64,000 nucleotides of DNA from Roseibium salinum (GTDB lineage Bacteria; Pseudomonadota; Alphaproteobacteria; Rhizobiales; Stappiaceae), in the NCBI RefSeq assembly GCF_026240905.1, contig NZ_JAPEVI010000003.1, positions 1,984,001 through 2,048,000 of the forward strand, read 5' to 3'. A program made the translations under genes and the position numbers. Positions 44,539 to 53,341 of this stretch are shown piece by piece. The first letter of the stretch is position 1, and each line of letters begins with the position of its first letter. Under the pieces are notes generated by a model, which did not search any database, had not been told where the DNA came from, and worked only from the letters and a program-made list of their open reading frames with translations.

Positions 44539-46422
44539 TCATTCGGCCGCGTTCAGCGCCAGGAAGCCGCCCGACTGCCGTTCCCAGAGCGCTGCATAGA
44601 GCCCGCCGCCGTCAAGCAGCTCCTGGTGGGTGCCTTCTTCGACGATCCTGCCGCCATCCATCACCACGAGCCGGTCCATGGCCGCGATGGTCGACAGTCT
44701 GTGGGCGACCGCCAAGGTCGTCCGGCCTTCCATGATGCGGGCGAGATTCTGCTGGATCGCAAGTTCCGCCTCGCTGTCGAGCGCCGAGGTTGCTTCGTCG
44801 AGGATGAGGATCGGCGCATCCTTGAGCAGCACCCTTGCGATGGTGATGCGCTGGCGCTGTCCGCCGGAGAGTTTCACCCCGCGGTCGCCCACATGGGCAT
44901 CAAGGCCCGTCCGGCCCTTGCTGTCCCGCTGCTCCCCGATGAAATCCAGCGCCTGGGCCGCCCTGGCGATCTCGTGGATTTCCTCATCGCTCGCGTCCGG
45001 CTTGCCGTAGCGGATGTTGTCGCGAATGGACCGGTTGAGAAGCGAAATGTCCTGGGTCACCACGCCGATCCGGCTGCGCAGCGATCCCTGGGTGACGTCA
45101 CGGATATCCTGCCCGTCGATGGTGATGCGGCCGCCGGAAACGTCGCGCAGGCGCATGAGCAGCGAGATGACGGTCGATTTTCCCGCTCCCGAAAGCCCCA
45201 CCAGCCCGACCCGCTCGCCCGGCTCGATGGTCAGACTGAAGTTCTCCAGAACGGGCTTGCGGTCCTTCTGGTAGGCGAAGGAGACATTCTCAAAACGGAT
45301 AGCGCCCGACGTCACTTTCAGCTCCGACGCATTCGCCCGGTCGGTGATTTCCGGCCGGCTGGTCATGATGGGCATGGCGTCCGTGATCGTTCCAAGCGTG
45401 CTTGTGATCGACTGGCCGACATTGATGAAGCTCGCCGAAGCATGTGCCAGGGAGCGGGTGACAGTTATGCCGGCGACAAAGTCGCCGATGGTGACCCAGC
45501 CGCCGGCCATGCCCCAGAAGCCGATCGAAATGACCGCCAGGATCATAAGCACGTTGAGGAAATAGACGCTGCTGTCCGTCAGGATGTAGGAGCGGTTTTC
45601 GCTGTGGCGCGTGTCGATGGTCTCGCCGATCACCTTGCGGATGGCGCCGGCTTCCGTGTCCTCGGCCGCAAACAGTTTCACCATGGCAATGTTGGAATAG
45701 ACATCCGTCATCGCGCCGGTCGCGCGGCTGTTGGCCGCCGCCACCTTAGCGGAACGCTGCAGATAGGCCGGAATCGCGGCCCAGGCGACCAGGATATTGG
45801 CGCCGATCCAGACGACGACCGGGATCGCCAGCGGCCAGGCCAGCGCCAGAAGCAGTACGAAGGAGCCGCCGAATTGGATGACGAGATAGGGAATGGTTTC
45901 GATCGCCAGCATCATCTGGCGGTGGACCGACATGGTGACCTGGGCAATGCGCGTCGCGACCTGCCCGGCGAACGTGTCCTCGAAGAAGGCCATGTCCTGC
46001 GCTTCCACCGCCTTGTGGGCCTGCCAGCGCATGGCGGCGGGCAACAGGATGCGTACTGTCTGGAAGGCAAAGGTCTGCCGCAGGAGAAATGCAAGGGGGT
46101 CGAGAATGACGAAGAGCACGAAGATGGCGGCCAGAAAAGGTACGTTCGCCTGCAGGAACGCCTGAACGCCCTCGGCCGTGACGCCGTCGACGATATAGGC
46201 GATTGCCCAGATGCCCGCCAGGCCCAGCCCGGCGGATATCATCGCGAGCACCGAGACGATGACGAGCTGGCTGCGGAACATCTTGGCGAAATGCCAGACG
46301 AGATGCAGCGGCCCCTTGTCCGGCAAAGGCGTGACCGGCAGGTCGAGCGGCTTCAAATGCACTTCAAAGGGCCGGAAATAGCCTTCAATCAAGCGTGCGA
46401 GAACCGGCTTTGCGACTGACAC
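44539..46422 (-). CDS. ABC exporter, fused membrane and ATPase domains
   Basis: A 627-residue half-transporter that works as a homodimer. Six transmembrane helices occupy about residues 50-340. The ATPase domain has Walker A GLSGAGKST, Q loop VVTQDISLL, signature LSGGQRQR, Walker B ILILDEATSALD and H loop AHRLS, all intact. The architecture is MsbA/Atm1-like. GTG 46422 has GAGGAG nine bases upstream and lies 13 bases after the stop of a SufR-like regulator, so both form an operon. Export of a lipid, peptide or thiol compound is possible; an iron-sulfur link is suggested only by the neighbouring regulator. Confidence 0.9.
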   Translation of the reverse strand: MSVAKPVLARLIEGYFRPFEVHLKPLDLPVTPLPDKGPLHLVWHFAKMFRSQLVIVSVLAMISAGLGLAGIWAIAYIVDGVTAEGVQAFLQANVPFLAAIFVLFVILDPLAFLLRQTFAFQTVRILLPAAMRWQAHKAVEAQDMAFFEDTFAGQVATRIAQVTMSVHRQMMLAIETIPYLVIQFGGSFVLLLALAWPLAIPVVVWIGANILVAWAAIPAYLQRSAKVAAANSRATGAMTDVYSNIAMVKLFAAEDTEAGAIRKVIGETIDTRHSENRSYILTDSSVYFLNVLMILAVISIGFWGMAGGWVTIGDFVAGITVTRSLAHASASFINVGQSITSTLGTITDAMPIMTSRPEITDRANASELKVTSGAIRFENVSFAYQKDRKPVLENFSLTIEPGERVGLVGLSGAGKSTVISLLMRLRDVSGGRITIDGQDIRDVTQGSLRSRIGVVTQDISLLNRSIRDNIRYGKPDASDEEIHEIARAAQALDFIGEQRDSKGRTGLDAHVGDRGVKLSGGQRQRITIARVLLKDAPILILDEATSALDSEAELAIQQNLARIMEGRTTLAVAHRLSTIAAMDRLVVMDGGRIVEEGTHQELLDGGGLYAALWERQSGGFLALNAAE

Positions 46423-46435
46423 GCACCAAAACTCC

Positions 46436-47101
46436 TCAATGATCTTTTGTGCTCGGACTTCTGAAGTCGATAGCCTGAATCTGGGGATCAATCCTGTAGG
46501 CGCAACGGCGGTCGCCGGAAAGCTGGTGCTCGGTGCGCCTCACCTCGGCATCAGGTCCGAGGACGTCCTTGAAGAGGCTCAATTCCGACTGGCAGAACGC
46601 CTGGCAGGCGGTGGCCGCCGCGCAGATGGAACAGTGGTTCTCGATCAAGAAGTATCCCTTCCCGTCTTCCACCACCTCGGCCATATAGCCTTCCCGGCTG
46701 CGCAAATCCGCCAGGATCCGGACCTTGTCGGCAAGATCCGACGCGCCGTTCAAGGCATCGGAATAGGCGCGCCTGCTCTGGGCCTCGCGATGGGCAATCA
46801 GCTTTTCCACGCCTTCCGGGCCATAGATGTCGCTGAGGCCGCCCAGCAGGCCCACGACCAGATTTGCGTGATTGTCGGGGAATTGCCGGTGGCCGCTCGC
46901 CGTCAGGTCCCAGATCCGCTTGGGCCGTCCGACCGAGCCCTTGATATCGTCGAAGGCGACCAGGTCGTCCTGGCGCAGTCCGTCCAGGTGCTGCCGGACC
47001 GCCACCGAGGTCACGTTCAATCGTTCGGCCAGATCCGCCGCAGTTTGCGGGCCGGAGGATTTAAGAGCATTCAGAAGTCGGGTTCGCGTACGATCAGCCA
47101 T
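46436..47101 (-). CDS. SufR-like winged-helix regulator with C-terminal cysteine cluster
   Basis: A 221-residue regulator. The N-terminal winged helix (TRLLNALKSSGPQTAADLAE and LNVTSVAVRQHLDGLRQ) is followed by a GRPKRIWDLT wing. The C-terminal half has four Cys residues in NHCSICAAATACQAFCQSE, which is the arrangement used by SufR-type proteins to hold an iron-sulfur cluster as sensor. ATG 47101 starts in an AT-rich region. It is the first gene of the operon with the ABC exporter, so it likely controls that exporter in response to iron or redox state. The direct target site is not identified; TATAA-N9-TTATA near the start is a weak candidate. Confidence 0.88.
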   Translation of the reverse strand: MADRTRTRLLNALKSSGPQTAADLAERLNVTSVAVRQHLDGLRQDDLVAFDDIKGSVGRPKRIWDLTASGHRQFPDNHANLVVGLLGGLSDIYGPEGVEKLIAHREAQSRRAYSDALNGASDLADKVRILADLRSREGYMAEVVEDGKGYFLIENHCSICAAATACQAFCQSELSLFKDVLGPDAEVRRTEHQLSGDRRCAYRIDPQIQAIDFRSPSTKDH

Positions 47102-47227
47102 GCATCCGATATAATGCAATTCGTTTATAAAAAAATAGTTATCTTTCCTTATTGTCGGCACCCCTCGCGCAACCGTCCGGCGCCTATTGCCACTCCACAT
47201 CCGCGCGCGCCGATGATAGGCAGAGGC

Positions 47228-47539
47228 ATGACCGGTGGAACCAAACGGCAGAAAGACATGCGCAAGGCTCTCAGAGTCCTGCTGCCCCGCGTGCCGATGG
47301 TTCATGCGGAAGCAATCCTTGCCGCCGCGCTTGCCGGCCACCTGCGCCACTTGCCGCCGTCCATTGCGCTGTGGCAGGCCACATCCAGCTACATCCGTCA
47401 TGAACTGACCGACTACGACGTCCTGCTGGAGGACGGCTACGAACGTGATGCGGCGCGGTTCTTCGTCCTTGACGACATGAACGCCGTGCTCGAGGACTGG
47501 GGCTCCCAGAAGCGGCTCGATCCGGACGAAGAGAGCTAG
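47228..47539 (+). CDS. DUF2293 domain protein
   Basis: A 103-residue soluble protein. RALRVLLPRVPMVHAEAILA-type helices and HELTDYDVLLEDGYERDAAR match DUF2293, a short family of unknown function common in rhizobia and their relatives. ATG 47228 follows AGAGG; an ATG four codons earlier lacks a site. It is divergent from the SufR-like gene. Its stop codon lies in a run of GCTAGG-type hexamers. Confidence 0.82.
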   Translation: MTGGTKRQKDMRKALRVLLPRVPMVHAEAILAAALAGHLRHLPPSIALWQATSSYIRHELTDYDVLLEDGYERDAARFFVLDDMNAVLEDWGSQKRLDPDEES

Positions 47540-47560
47540 GGCTAGGGCTACGGCTAGGGC
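47536..47560. repeat. Short tandem hexamer run GCTAGG
   Basis: The stop codon of the DUF2293 gene is followed by four near-identical copies of GCTAGG (one reads GCTACG). The run spans about 25 bases and ends within a few bases of the stop of the convergent RidA gene. No function is assigned; slippage at such a run could move the stop codon. Confidence 0.5.
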
Positions 47561-47946
47561 CGCCGCGCGATCAGGTCGATCTCGACCAGGGCGTCGACGG
47601 CAAGGCCGGAGACGCCGATGCAGGTCCGGCCCGGCAGTTTTCCGGGCGGGAAGAATTGGCGGTAGGTCTCGTTCATCGCCTGATAGTCCCGCTTGAACTC
47701 CGTGAGATAGACCCTTGCGAAGGTTACGTTTTCCAGGCCGAGCCCCAGTCCGCTCAGGACGAGTTTCAGGTTTTCCATCACGCGCACGGTCTGCGCTTGG
47801 ATACCGTCCGGCAGGGGCGCGTCCGGGGCGTCGGGATCGGTGGGCATCTGTCCTGTGACGAATACCCAGCCGTCGGCTTCGGCGGCATGTGAGAACGGTG
47901 CGACCGGCTGTGGTGCCTGATCGACCATGTGATGGATGGGCAGCAT
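47554..47946 (-). CDS. RidA family protein (enamine/imine deaminase type)
   Basis: A 130-residue protein of the YjgF/RidA fold, a trimer with active sites between subunits. The family arginine lies in GRTCIGVSGL near residue 107, followed by VEIDLIARRP at the end. GWVFVTGQMPTDPD and NLKLVLSGLGLGLENV are typical. Members hydrolyse reactive enamines formed by PLP enzymes or act on aminoacrylate. ATG 47946 is the start. It lies 40 bases after the MOSC gene on the same strand. Confidence 0.92.
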   Translation of the reverse strand: MLPIHHMVDQAPQPVAPFSHAAEADGWVFVTGQMPTDPDAPDAPLPDGIQAQTVRVMENLKLVLSGLGLGLENVTFARVYLTEFKRDYQAMNETYRQFFPPGKLPGRTCIGVSGLAVDALVEIDLIARRP

Positions 47947-47986
47947 GCGAACCTCCGTGGTCTGTAAGATGACCCAGAGTATCCGC

Positions 47987-48604
47987 TCACGCGCGTTCGT
48001 AAATCCACTGTTCGGGAATGTGCGCCGTCATCGTCTCACCTATCTCGACGGTTCCCGGCTTTTCGACAAACCCGACCAGACCGCGCACGCCTCGAGCCAC
48101 TTTGGGAAACATGAGGTCCAGTCCGTCACGGTCCGGATAGTGCGCGGCGATCGAGGCGCCGGCAATGCGGCAGGGGACGTTGTCACCGTCCACGCGAATG
48201 ACGGCACCGCCCTCGAACACCAGCCTGGTGCGCGGCGGAACCTTCGACAGGTTCGCAATCCCGGAGATCAGGAAATTGCCGCCGATCCACTCGGGCCGGA
48301 TCCCGGCAATCCCCATACGCTCCGCGACCAGGGAGAGTTCCTGCGGCGAAAGAAGGGAAATCTGCCTTTCATTGCACATTTCCGTGCCACGCGGGTACCA
48401 GGGTTCCCGCCCACCGGACTTCCGCGTGAAGCCTCCGTGACGGTCGCCGGGGATGCCTTCAAGGCCCAGTTCGAGCACCTGGCGGGCCGTGGTCTGAAAG
48501 TCTTCGGGCGAAAGCGTCGCAAACAGCCCGTCCACCCTGCCGCTCACCTTGAATTTCGGCGTCACCCGCAAGTCGTCAGGCAATAGCGCAAGCTGATCCG
48601 TCAT
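47987..48604 (-). CDS. MOSC domain protein
   Basis: A 205-residue protein with the MOSC (molybdenum cofactor sulfurase C-terminal) fold. The conserved Cys lies in VPCRIAGASIA near residue 148, after GIPGDRHGGFTRKSG and EWIGGNFLISG. MOSC domains carry or transfer sulfur or bind molybdenum cofactor; stand-alone bacterial ones act in detoxification of N-hydroxylated bases and similar compounds. ATG 48604 is used. It may form a two-gene unit with the RidA gene downstream. Confidence 0.9.
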   Translation of the reverse strand: MTDQLALLPDDLRVTPKFKVSGRVDGLFATLSPEDFQTTARQVLELGLEGIPGDRHGGFTRKSGGREPWYPRGTEMCNERQISLLSPQELSLVAERMGIAGIRPEWIGGNFLISGIANLSKVPPRTRLVFEGGAVIRVDGDNVPCRIAGASIAAHYPDRDGLDLMFPKVARGVRGLVGFVEKPGTVEIGETMTAHIPEQWIYERA

Positions 48605-48754
48605 TGAGATCTCCCGTCAAGAATTCGGGCGAACACTATGCGGGAAGGCCCATCGAAACCAGCGAAACTCTTTTATATCCGCCATCGTTTTTATCGATGG
48701 ATCACTCCGCCGGCCAGCCCCCGAAATCGCCGGACCCTGCGGTCGAAGACAACG

Positions 48755-48783
48755 AAAAAGGGCGGCCAGCCAGACCGCCCTTT
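48755..48783 (-). terminator. Intrinsic terminator of ettA
   Basis: On the minus strand AAAGGGCGG and CCGCCCTTT close a stem that is followed by a T5 run, 27 bases after the ettA stop. This is a canonical Rho-independent terminator. Confidence 0.85.
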
Positions 48784-48809
48784 CGGTTGTTTCAGACCGT
48801 GCCCGCCGC

Positions 48810-50459
48810 TCAGCGGGTCAGCGGCTTGTACTTGATCCGGCGCGGGTCGGCGGCGTGGGCGCCGAGGCGGCGGACCTTGTCTTTCTCGTAGTCCTCGAAG
48901 TTGCCTTCGAACCATTCCACATGGCTGTCGCCTTCGAAGGCCAGCATGTGCGTTGCCAGACGGTCGAGGAACATGCGGTCGTGGCTGATGACCACGGCGC
49001 AACCGGCGTAGTTTTCCAGCGCGTCTTCAAGCGCGGCCAGGGTCTCTGTGTCGAGATCGTTGGTCGGCTCATCGAGCAGCAGGACGTTGGAGCCCTTCTT
49101 CAGCACCTTTGCCAGGTGCACGCGGTTACGCTGACCGCCGGAAAGATCGCCCACCTTCGCCTGCTGGGCCGGGCCCTTGAAGTTGAAGGACGAGCAGTAG
49201 GCACGGGAGTTGATTTCCTTGTCGTCGAGATAGATCACCTCGGCGCCGCCGGAAATCTCTTCCCACACGGTATTGTTCGGGTTGAGCGCGTCGCGGGACT
49301 GGTCGACATAGCCGAGATGAACGGTGTCGCCGATGACGATCTCGCCGCTGTCCGGCTTTTCCTGGCCGGTCAGCATCTTGAACAGCGTGGACTTGCCGGC
49401 GCCGTTCGGGCCGATGACGCCGACAATGCCGCCGCGCGGCAGCTTGAAGGTGAGATCGTCGATCAGCAGGCGGTCCTCGAAGCCCTTGGAAACTTTCTTG
49501 AGCTCGATGACATTGGCCCCGAGACGCTCGCCCACCGGAATGAGGATCTGCTCGATGCTCGGATGGCGCTCTTCCTGCATCGCGACCAGGTCTTCATAGG
49601 CGCGGATACGGGCTTTCGACTTGGTCTGGCGGCCCTTGGGGCTCATGCCCATCCACTCGCGCTCGCGGGAGATCGCCTTGGAGCGGGCCATGTTCTCGCG
49701 GCCTTCCTGCTGCATGCGCTTGGCCTTCTTCTCCAGATAGACGGAGTAGTTGCCTTCGTAGGGAATGCCCTGGCCGCGGTCGAGCTCGAGAATCCAGCCC
49801 GTGACGTGGTCGAGGAAGTAGCGGTCGTGGGTGATGATCAGGACGGAGCCCTTGAACTCGCGCAGGTGGCGTTCCAGCCAGTGCACGGTTTCGGCGTCCA
49901 GATGGTTGGTCGGTTCGTCGAGCAGCAGCAGGTCCGGCTCGGACAGGAGCAGCTTGCACAGCGCCACGCGGCGGCGCTCACCACCGGAGAGATTGTCGAC
50001 GTCGGCGTCGGACGGCGGGCAGCGCAGGGCTTCCATCGCCATTTCCACCTGGCTTTCCAGGTTCCACAGGTCCTGCGCGTCGATCTCGTCCTGAAGGTGG
50101 GCGGCTTCGTCGGCGGTCTCGTCCGAATAGTCCATCATCAGTTCGTTGTAACGGTCGAGCTTGGCCTGCTTGTGGGCAACACCTTCCATGATGTTGCCCA
50201 TCACGTCCTTGGAATTGTCGAGCTGAGGCTCCTGCGGCAGATAGCCGATCTTCGCGCCTTCGGCCGCCCAGGCTTCGCCGGTATATTCCTTGTCGATGCC
50301 GGCCATGATCTTCAGCAGCGTCGACTTGCCGGCCCCGTTCGGACCCAGGATGCCGATCTTGGCGTCCGGGTAGAAGCTGAGGTTGATGTTGTCCAGGACT
50401 TTCTTGTCGTTATAGGCCTTGGAGAGGCCATGCATGTGATAGATGAACTGGCGCGCCAT
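48810..50459 (-). CDS. ettA: Energy-dependent translational throttle protein EttA (ABC-F)
   Basis: A 549-residue cytosolic ABC-F protein that binds the ribosomal E site and gates the first elongation steps according to ATP/ADP ratio. Two ATPase domains are complete: Walker A GILGPNGAGKSTLLK and GVIGPNGAGKSTLFK, signatures LSGGERRRVALCK and LSGGQRNRVHLAK, Walker B LLLLDEPTNHLD and VLLLDEPTNDLD. The arm and linker (about 245-325) are present. ATG 50459 (MARQFIYHMHGLSKAY) is the usual EttA start; the longer frame upstream has no family similarity. Confidence 0.97.
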   Translation of the reverse strand: MARQFIYHMHGLSKAYNDKKVLDNINLSFYPDAKIGILGPNGAGKSTLLKIMAGIDKEYTGEAWAAEGAKIGYLPQEPQLDNSKDVMGNIMEGVAHKQAKLDRYNELMMDYSDETADEAAHLQDEIDAQDLWNLESQVEMAMEALRCPPSDADVDNLSGGERRRVALCKLLLSEPDLLLLDEPTNHLDAETVHWLERHLREFKGSVLIITHDRYFLDHVTGWILELDRGQGIPYEGNYSVYLEKKAKRMQQEGRENMARSKAISREREWMGMSPKGRQTKSKARIRAYEDLVAMQEERHPSIEQILIPVGERLGANVIELKKVSKGFEDRLLIDDLTFKLPRGGIVGVIGPNGAGKSTLFKMLTGQEKPDSGEIVIGDTVHLGYVDQSRDALNPNNTVWEEISGGAEVIYLDDKEINSRAYCSSFNFKGPAQQAKVGDLSGGQRNRVHLAKVLKKGSNVLLLDEPTNDLDTETLAALEDALENYAGCAVVISHDRMFLDRLATHMLAFEGDSHVEWFEGNFEDYEKDKVRRLGAHAADPRRIKYKPLTR

Positions 50460-50593
50460 GGGGCTCCGCTTCTCCACTTGAAAAGACTGATGGGATTTCA
50501 GGAATTCTGCGGGGTCTTTTAGGGGAAAGTGACGGCCGGGGCAATGGGGGAGTGTTCGCGGGCGGGGACGACCCTGGCCGTACAGCGCACCAC

Positions 50594-51574
50594 CTAGCCG
50601 TTCGGCAGCGCGCAAAGCCAGTCCGGAACGGTCTGCGGCTTGTCGCGGTTTGCCCCGTTCACCGCCAGACCAGGCCGTGGTTCCAGTGTCTCGGGCGTGT
50701 TGATGCCCCACGCCAGACCGAAGCGTTCCAGGATCTTCACCAGCCACCAGCCGGGGTCCACCTGGCCGGGCATGAAACCCAGCCGGGCCGATTTCGGAAA
50801 GGCATGATGGTTTTCGTGAAAGGCTTCGCCGAAGGTAATCGCGCCAAGCCCTGGCAGGTTGTAGCCCTGTACGCAGGCGCCTTCGACGTAAAGCAGGTGC
50901 TCTTTCGGCTGGTGCGCGTAATAACCGACCAGCCAGTGACCGATCAGGGACACTGATACCCTGCAGCAAATGCCCCAGACCACGAAAGACAAACCTCCTG
51001 CAAGATACAGCGGCACGGCTACGACTGCCTGCTGGAGGATCCAGGTCCTTTCGACGACCCGATAGAACAGGTCCTGCGCGACACTCTCTTCAACGACAAA
51101 ATCGGGTTCATTTGCAAGCTCAATGCCGCAGCAGAGCTGCCAGTAGGCGTCTTTCCAGAAGCCGGACCGATGGGCGAAGAAATCGTGGCAATCGGATTGC
51201 CGCTGTCCCCAGTCGCGAAAGTCGTGCAGGCGTATCATACCGAGCGGACCGGCCATGCCGACGAGGACGCCCAGGTACACCAGTGTTCTTTCGATCCAGG
51301 GAACCGTCTCGAATGAGCGGTGGATGAGCAAACGGTGCATACCGACCGAATGGCCGCCGCAGATCGTGATTGCCGTCAGAACCACAAAGACCGCCAGTGA
51401 CTGAAAAGAAAAAGTAAGAGGACCCGCGACCAGAGCGACGGAGGTCATCGCGGCGATCCAGGCGGCCTTCAACGGCTTGAGAACCACGGTACCCTCTACC
51501 GGATTGGCGCCGTCCTCGGACCGGACCCTTTCAGTGGAGACTGCTTTCAGACAGGTATCGGAATTCGAGCGCAT
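50594..51574 (-). CDS. Membrane fatty-acid (acyl-CoA) desaturase
   Basis: A 326-residue integral membrane di-iron desaturase. Three histidine boxes are visible: GMHRLLIHR near residue 78, SDCHDFFAHR near 130 and FHENHHAFP near 258. About four transmembrane helices lie at 38-75, 95-115, 170-190 and 205-220. Enzymes of this family introduce double bonds into saturated acyl chains to keep the membrane fluid. ATG 51574 is the start. It is divergent from an ArsR-type regulator with two operator-like repeats between, so expression is probably controlled by that regulator. Confidence 0.9.
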   Translation of the reverse strand: MRSNSDTCLKAVSTERVRSEDGANPVEGTVVLKPLKAAWIAAMTSVALVAGPLTFSFQSLAVFVVLTAITICGGHSVGMHRLLIHRSFETVPWIERTLVYLGVLVGMAGPLGMIRLHDFRDWGQRQSDCHDFFAHRSGFWKDAYWQLCCGIELANEPDFVVEESVAQDLFYRVVERTWILQQAVVAVPLYLAGGLSFVVWGICCRVSVSLIGHWLVGYYAHQPKEHLLYVEGACVQGYNLPGLGAITFGEAFHENHHAFPKSARLGFMPGQVDPGWWLVKILERFGLAWGINTPETLEPRPGLAVNGANRDKPQTVPDWLCALPNG

Positions 51575-51700
51575 TGGCTCACTCCCTCAAAAAAGGCGAG
51601 CGATCTCGCGTCCCGGACGACCGTGCCGGGAGCTCAATTCGCATGTTGAATACTTTCCTGCCGCAACCGGCAGGGACTTGCCTTGCGAGGGGACGTCCAC

Positions 51701-51720
51701 TAATTAGGCAATAAGCTAAC
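51701..51720. promoter_or_regulatory. First operator-like site between the desaturase and ArsR genes
   Basis: TAATTAGGCAATAAGCTAAC is an imperfect copy of the site at 51735-51755, 34 bases away start to start. The two share TAATTAGGCAAT and a mirrored CTAA end. It lies 127 bases upstream of the desaturase start. Confidence 0.6.
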
Positions 51721-51734
51721 TACCATCGATTATA

Positions 51735-51755
51735 TAATTAGGCAATTACCTAATT
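51735..51755. promoter_or_regulatory. Second operator-like site, perfect palindrome, upstream of the ArsR gene
   Basis: AATTAGG and CCTAATT flank CAATTA, with a further T on the left (TAATTAGG). This overlaps an AT-rich TATATAAT stretch that looks like a -10 element, and lies about 40 bases upstream of the ArsR start. Binding would repress the regulator itself and, with the first site, the divergent desaturase. Confidence 0.7.
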
Positions 51756-51795
51756 GATGAAACTGTATATCCTGGAAGTCCAGTACGAGGCCGCG

Positions 51796-52161
51796 ATGAA
51801 CGACCAGCAAGACGCCCTGTCCGCCGCCAACGCCGGGAGCATTCAGAAGATTTTCGAAGCGCTGGCCTCAGCACCACGCAGAAAGATACTGGCCTATCTC
51901 TCTAACAGTTCACTGACGGCCGGCGAAATCGCGGATCGTTTCGACATGTCGAAGCCTTCGATCTCGCAGCACCTCGGCATCCTTGAAGGCGCTGGCCTGG
52001 TTCGCAAGGAGAAGAAAGGTCAGTACATCCACTATTCTATCGTGCAGGCAAATCTCGCCAACACGCTGAACGGCTATGTGCAGGAGATCTGTCCTGTTTC
52101 ACGCCCCCTCAAGAAGGAAAGTGCAGCTTTGGAGAAAACGCGTAGCCAGGATCGCAGCTGA
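51796..52161 (+). CDS. ArsR-family winged-helix repressor (SdpR-like)
   Basis: A 121-residue dimeric repressor. The winged helix has SIQKIFEALASAPRRKILAY, the recognition helix DMSKPSISQHLGILEGAGLV and the wing EKKGQYIHYSI. The Cys in EICPVSRP is single and there is no metal-binding Cys pair, so it is not a classic arsenic sensor. ATG 51796 follows GAGG; an upstream ATG at 51754 would lie inside the operator and has no ribosome site. It is divergent from a desaturase gene, which is its likely target; a lipid or temperature-linked signal is possible. Confidence 0.88.
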   Translation: MNDQQDALSAANAGSIQKIFEALASAPRRKILAYLSNSSLTAGEIADRFDMSKPSISQHLGILEGAGLVRKEKKGQYIHYSIVQANLANTLNGYVQEICPVSRPLKKESAALEKTRSQDRS

Positions 52162-52278
52162 TCTACAACTGGCTACAGGAAAGCCAGAGGGGGAATTGAC
52201 ATATGGCATGAACCGACTGACCGAAGATAAGGATTTCCGGTCAGGAGGCGCCCCATCCCATCCATGGACCGAGCCTCG

Positions 52279-52320
52279 AAAAGGGCCGCCGTACTACTGC
52301 AGCCCAATCAGCCCTTTTTT
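52279..52320 (+). terminator. Possible terminator of the ArsR gene
   Basis: AAAAGGGC and GCCCTTTT enclose a 24-base loop and are followed by TT. The stem is short and the loop long, but the T-rich end and location between two plus-strand genes support a stop. Confidence 0.4.
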
Positions 52321-52387
52321 CCGCGCGTGGTTCCCCGTAAGGTTCAGGTCTTAGAGACATCAATCCCCAATCCCAGCGGATCACGCC

Positions 52388-53341
52388 ATGAAAACCGTCG
52401 ACATTCTCATGCCCCGCCCGATGCTGCCGATCGTTCAGGAGCAGCTGGATGCCGCCTTTAACGTTCACAAGCTGTTCGAGGCGGACGACCCGGATGGCCG
52501 GCTTGCGGAAATCGGGCCGAAGATCCGCGGCGTGGCGCTGGCGGGTGGGCAGGTCAATGCGCAGTTGCTGTCGAAGATCCCCAATGCGGAGATCATCGCC
52601 AGCTTCGGCGTCGGCTACGACCAGATCAACACCGTGGACTGCCTTGCCTCAAATGTGATGGTGACCCATACGCCGGATGTGCTGACCGACGAGGTCGCCG
52701 ATACAGCAATGGGCCTCTTGCTGATGACGGTTCGTGAATTCGGACAGGCCGAGCGATGGCTGCGGGACGGCAAGTGGGTCAAGGACGGCCCTTATCCGCT
52801 GACCGGGGCGACGCTCCAGGGCCGCACGCTCGGAGTTTTCGGGCTTGGCCGGATCGGCAAGGAAATTGCGCGGCGTGCCGAGGCCTTTGGCCTGAAAATC
52901 CATTACCACGGCCGCCACCAGCAGAAAGGTGTCGACTATCCCTATCACGCCACGCTCAAGGAACTCGCGGCGGCCTGCGACACGCTGATGGTCGTGGCAC
53001 CCGGCGGGCCGGAAACCGAACACGCGGTGAATGCGGAGGTTCTGGAGGCGCTTGGACCCGAGGGCATCGTGATCAATATCGGCCGGGGCACGGTGGTGGA
53101 TGAAACCGCGCTGATCGCGGCGCTGGAGAACGGCACGATCTACGGTGCCGGGCTGGATGTGTTCGAAGACGAACCGAACGTGCCGGAAAAGCTGATGCAG
53201 CTTCCCCGCGTCACGCTTCTGCCCCATGTGGGCTCGGCCTCTCAGGCAACCCGCAATGCCATGGGTCAACTGGTGGTCGACAACCTGAAGAGCTGGTTTG
53301 CCACGGGCAAGGCGGTCACGGCTGTTCCCGAAATGCGGTGA
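52388..53341 (+). CDS. D-isomer-specific 2-hydroxyacid dehydrogenase
   Basis: A 317-residue cytosolic NAD(P)-dependent dehydrogenase that reduces 2-keto acids such as glyoxylate or hydroxypyruvate. The Rossmann motif is GVFGLGRIGKEIARR near residues 150-165. The catalytic residues appear in order: Arg in NIGRGTVVDE, Glu in VFEDEPNVP and His in LLPHVGSAS. ATG 52388 is the start. No partner gene is adjacent. The gene is preceded by 226 bases that hold the weak ArsR terminator and probably its own promoter. Confidence 0.93.
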   Translation: MKTVDILMPRPMLPIVQEQLDAAFNVHKLFEADDPDGRLAEIGPKIRGVALAGGQVNAQLLSKIPNAEIIASFGVGYDQINTVDCLASNVMVTHTPDVLTDEVADTAMGLLLMTVREFGQAERWLRDGKWVKDGPYPLTGATLQGRTLGVFGLGRIGKEIARRAEAFGLKIHYHGRHQQKGVDYPYHATLKELAAACDTLMVVAPGGPETEHAVNAEVLEALGPEGIVINIGRGTVVDETALIAALENGTIYGAGLDVFEDEPNVPEKLMQLPRVTLLPHVGSASQATRNAMGQLVVDNLKSWFATGKAVTAVPEMR

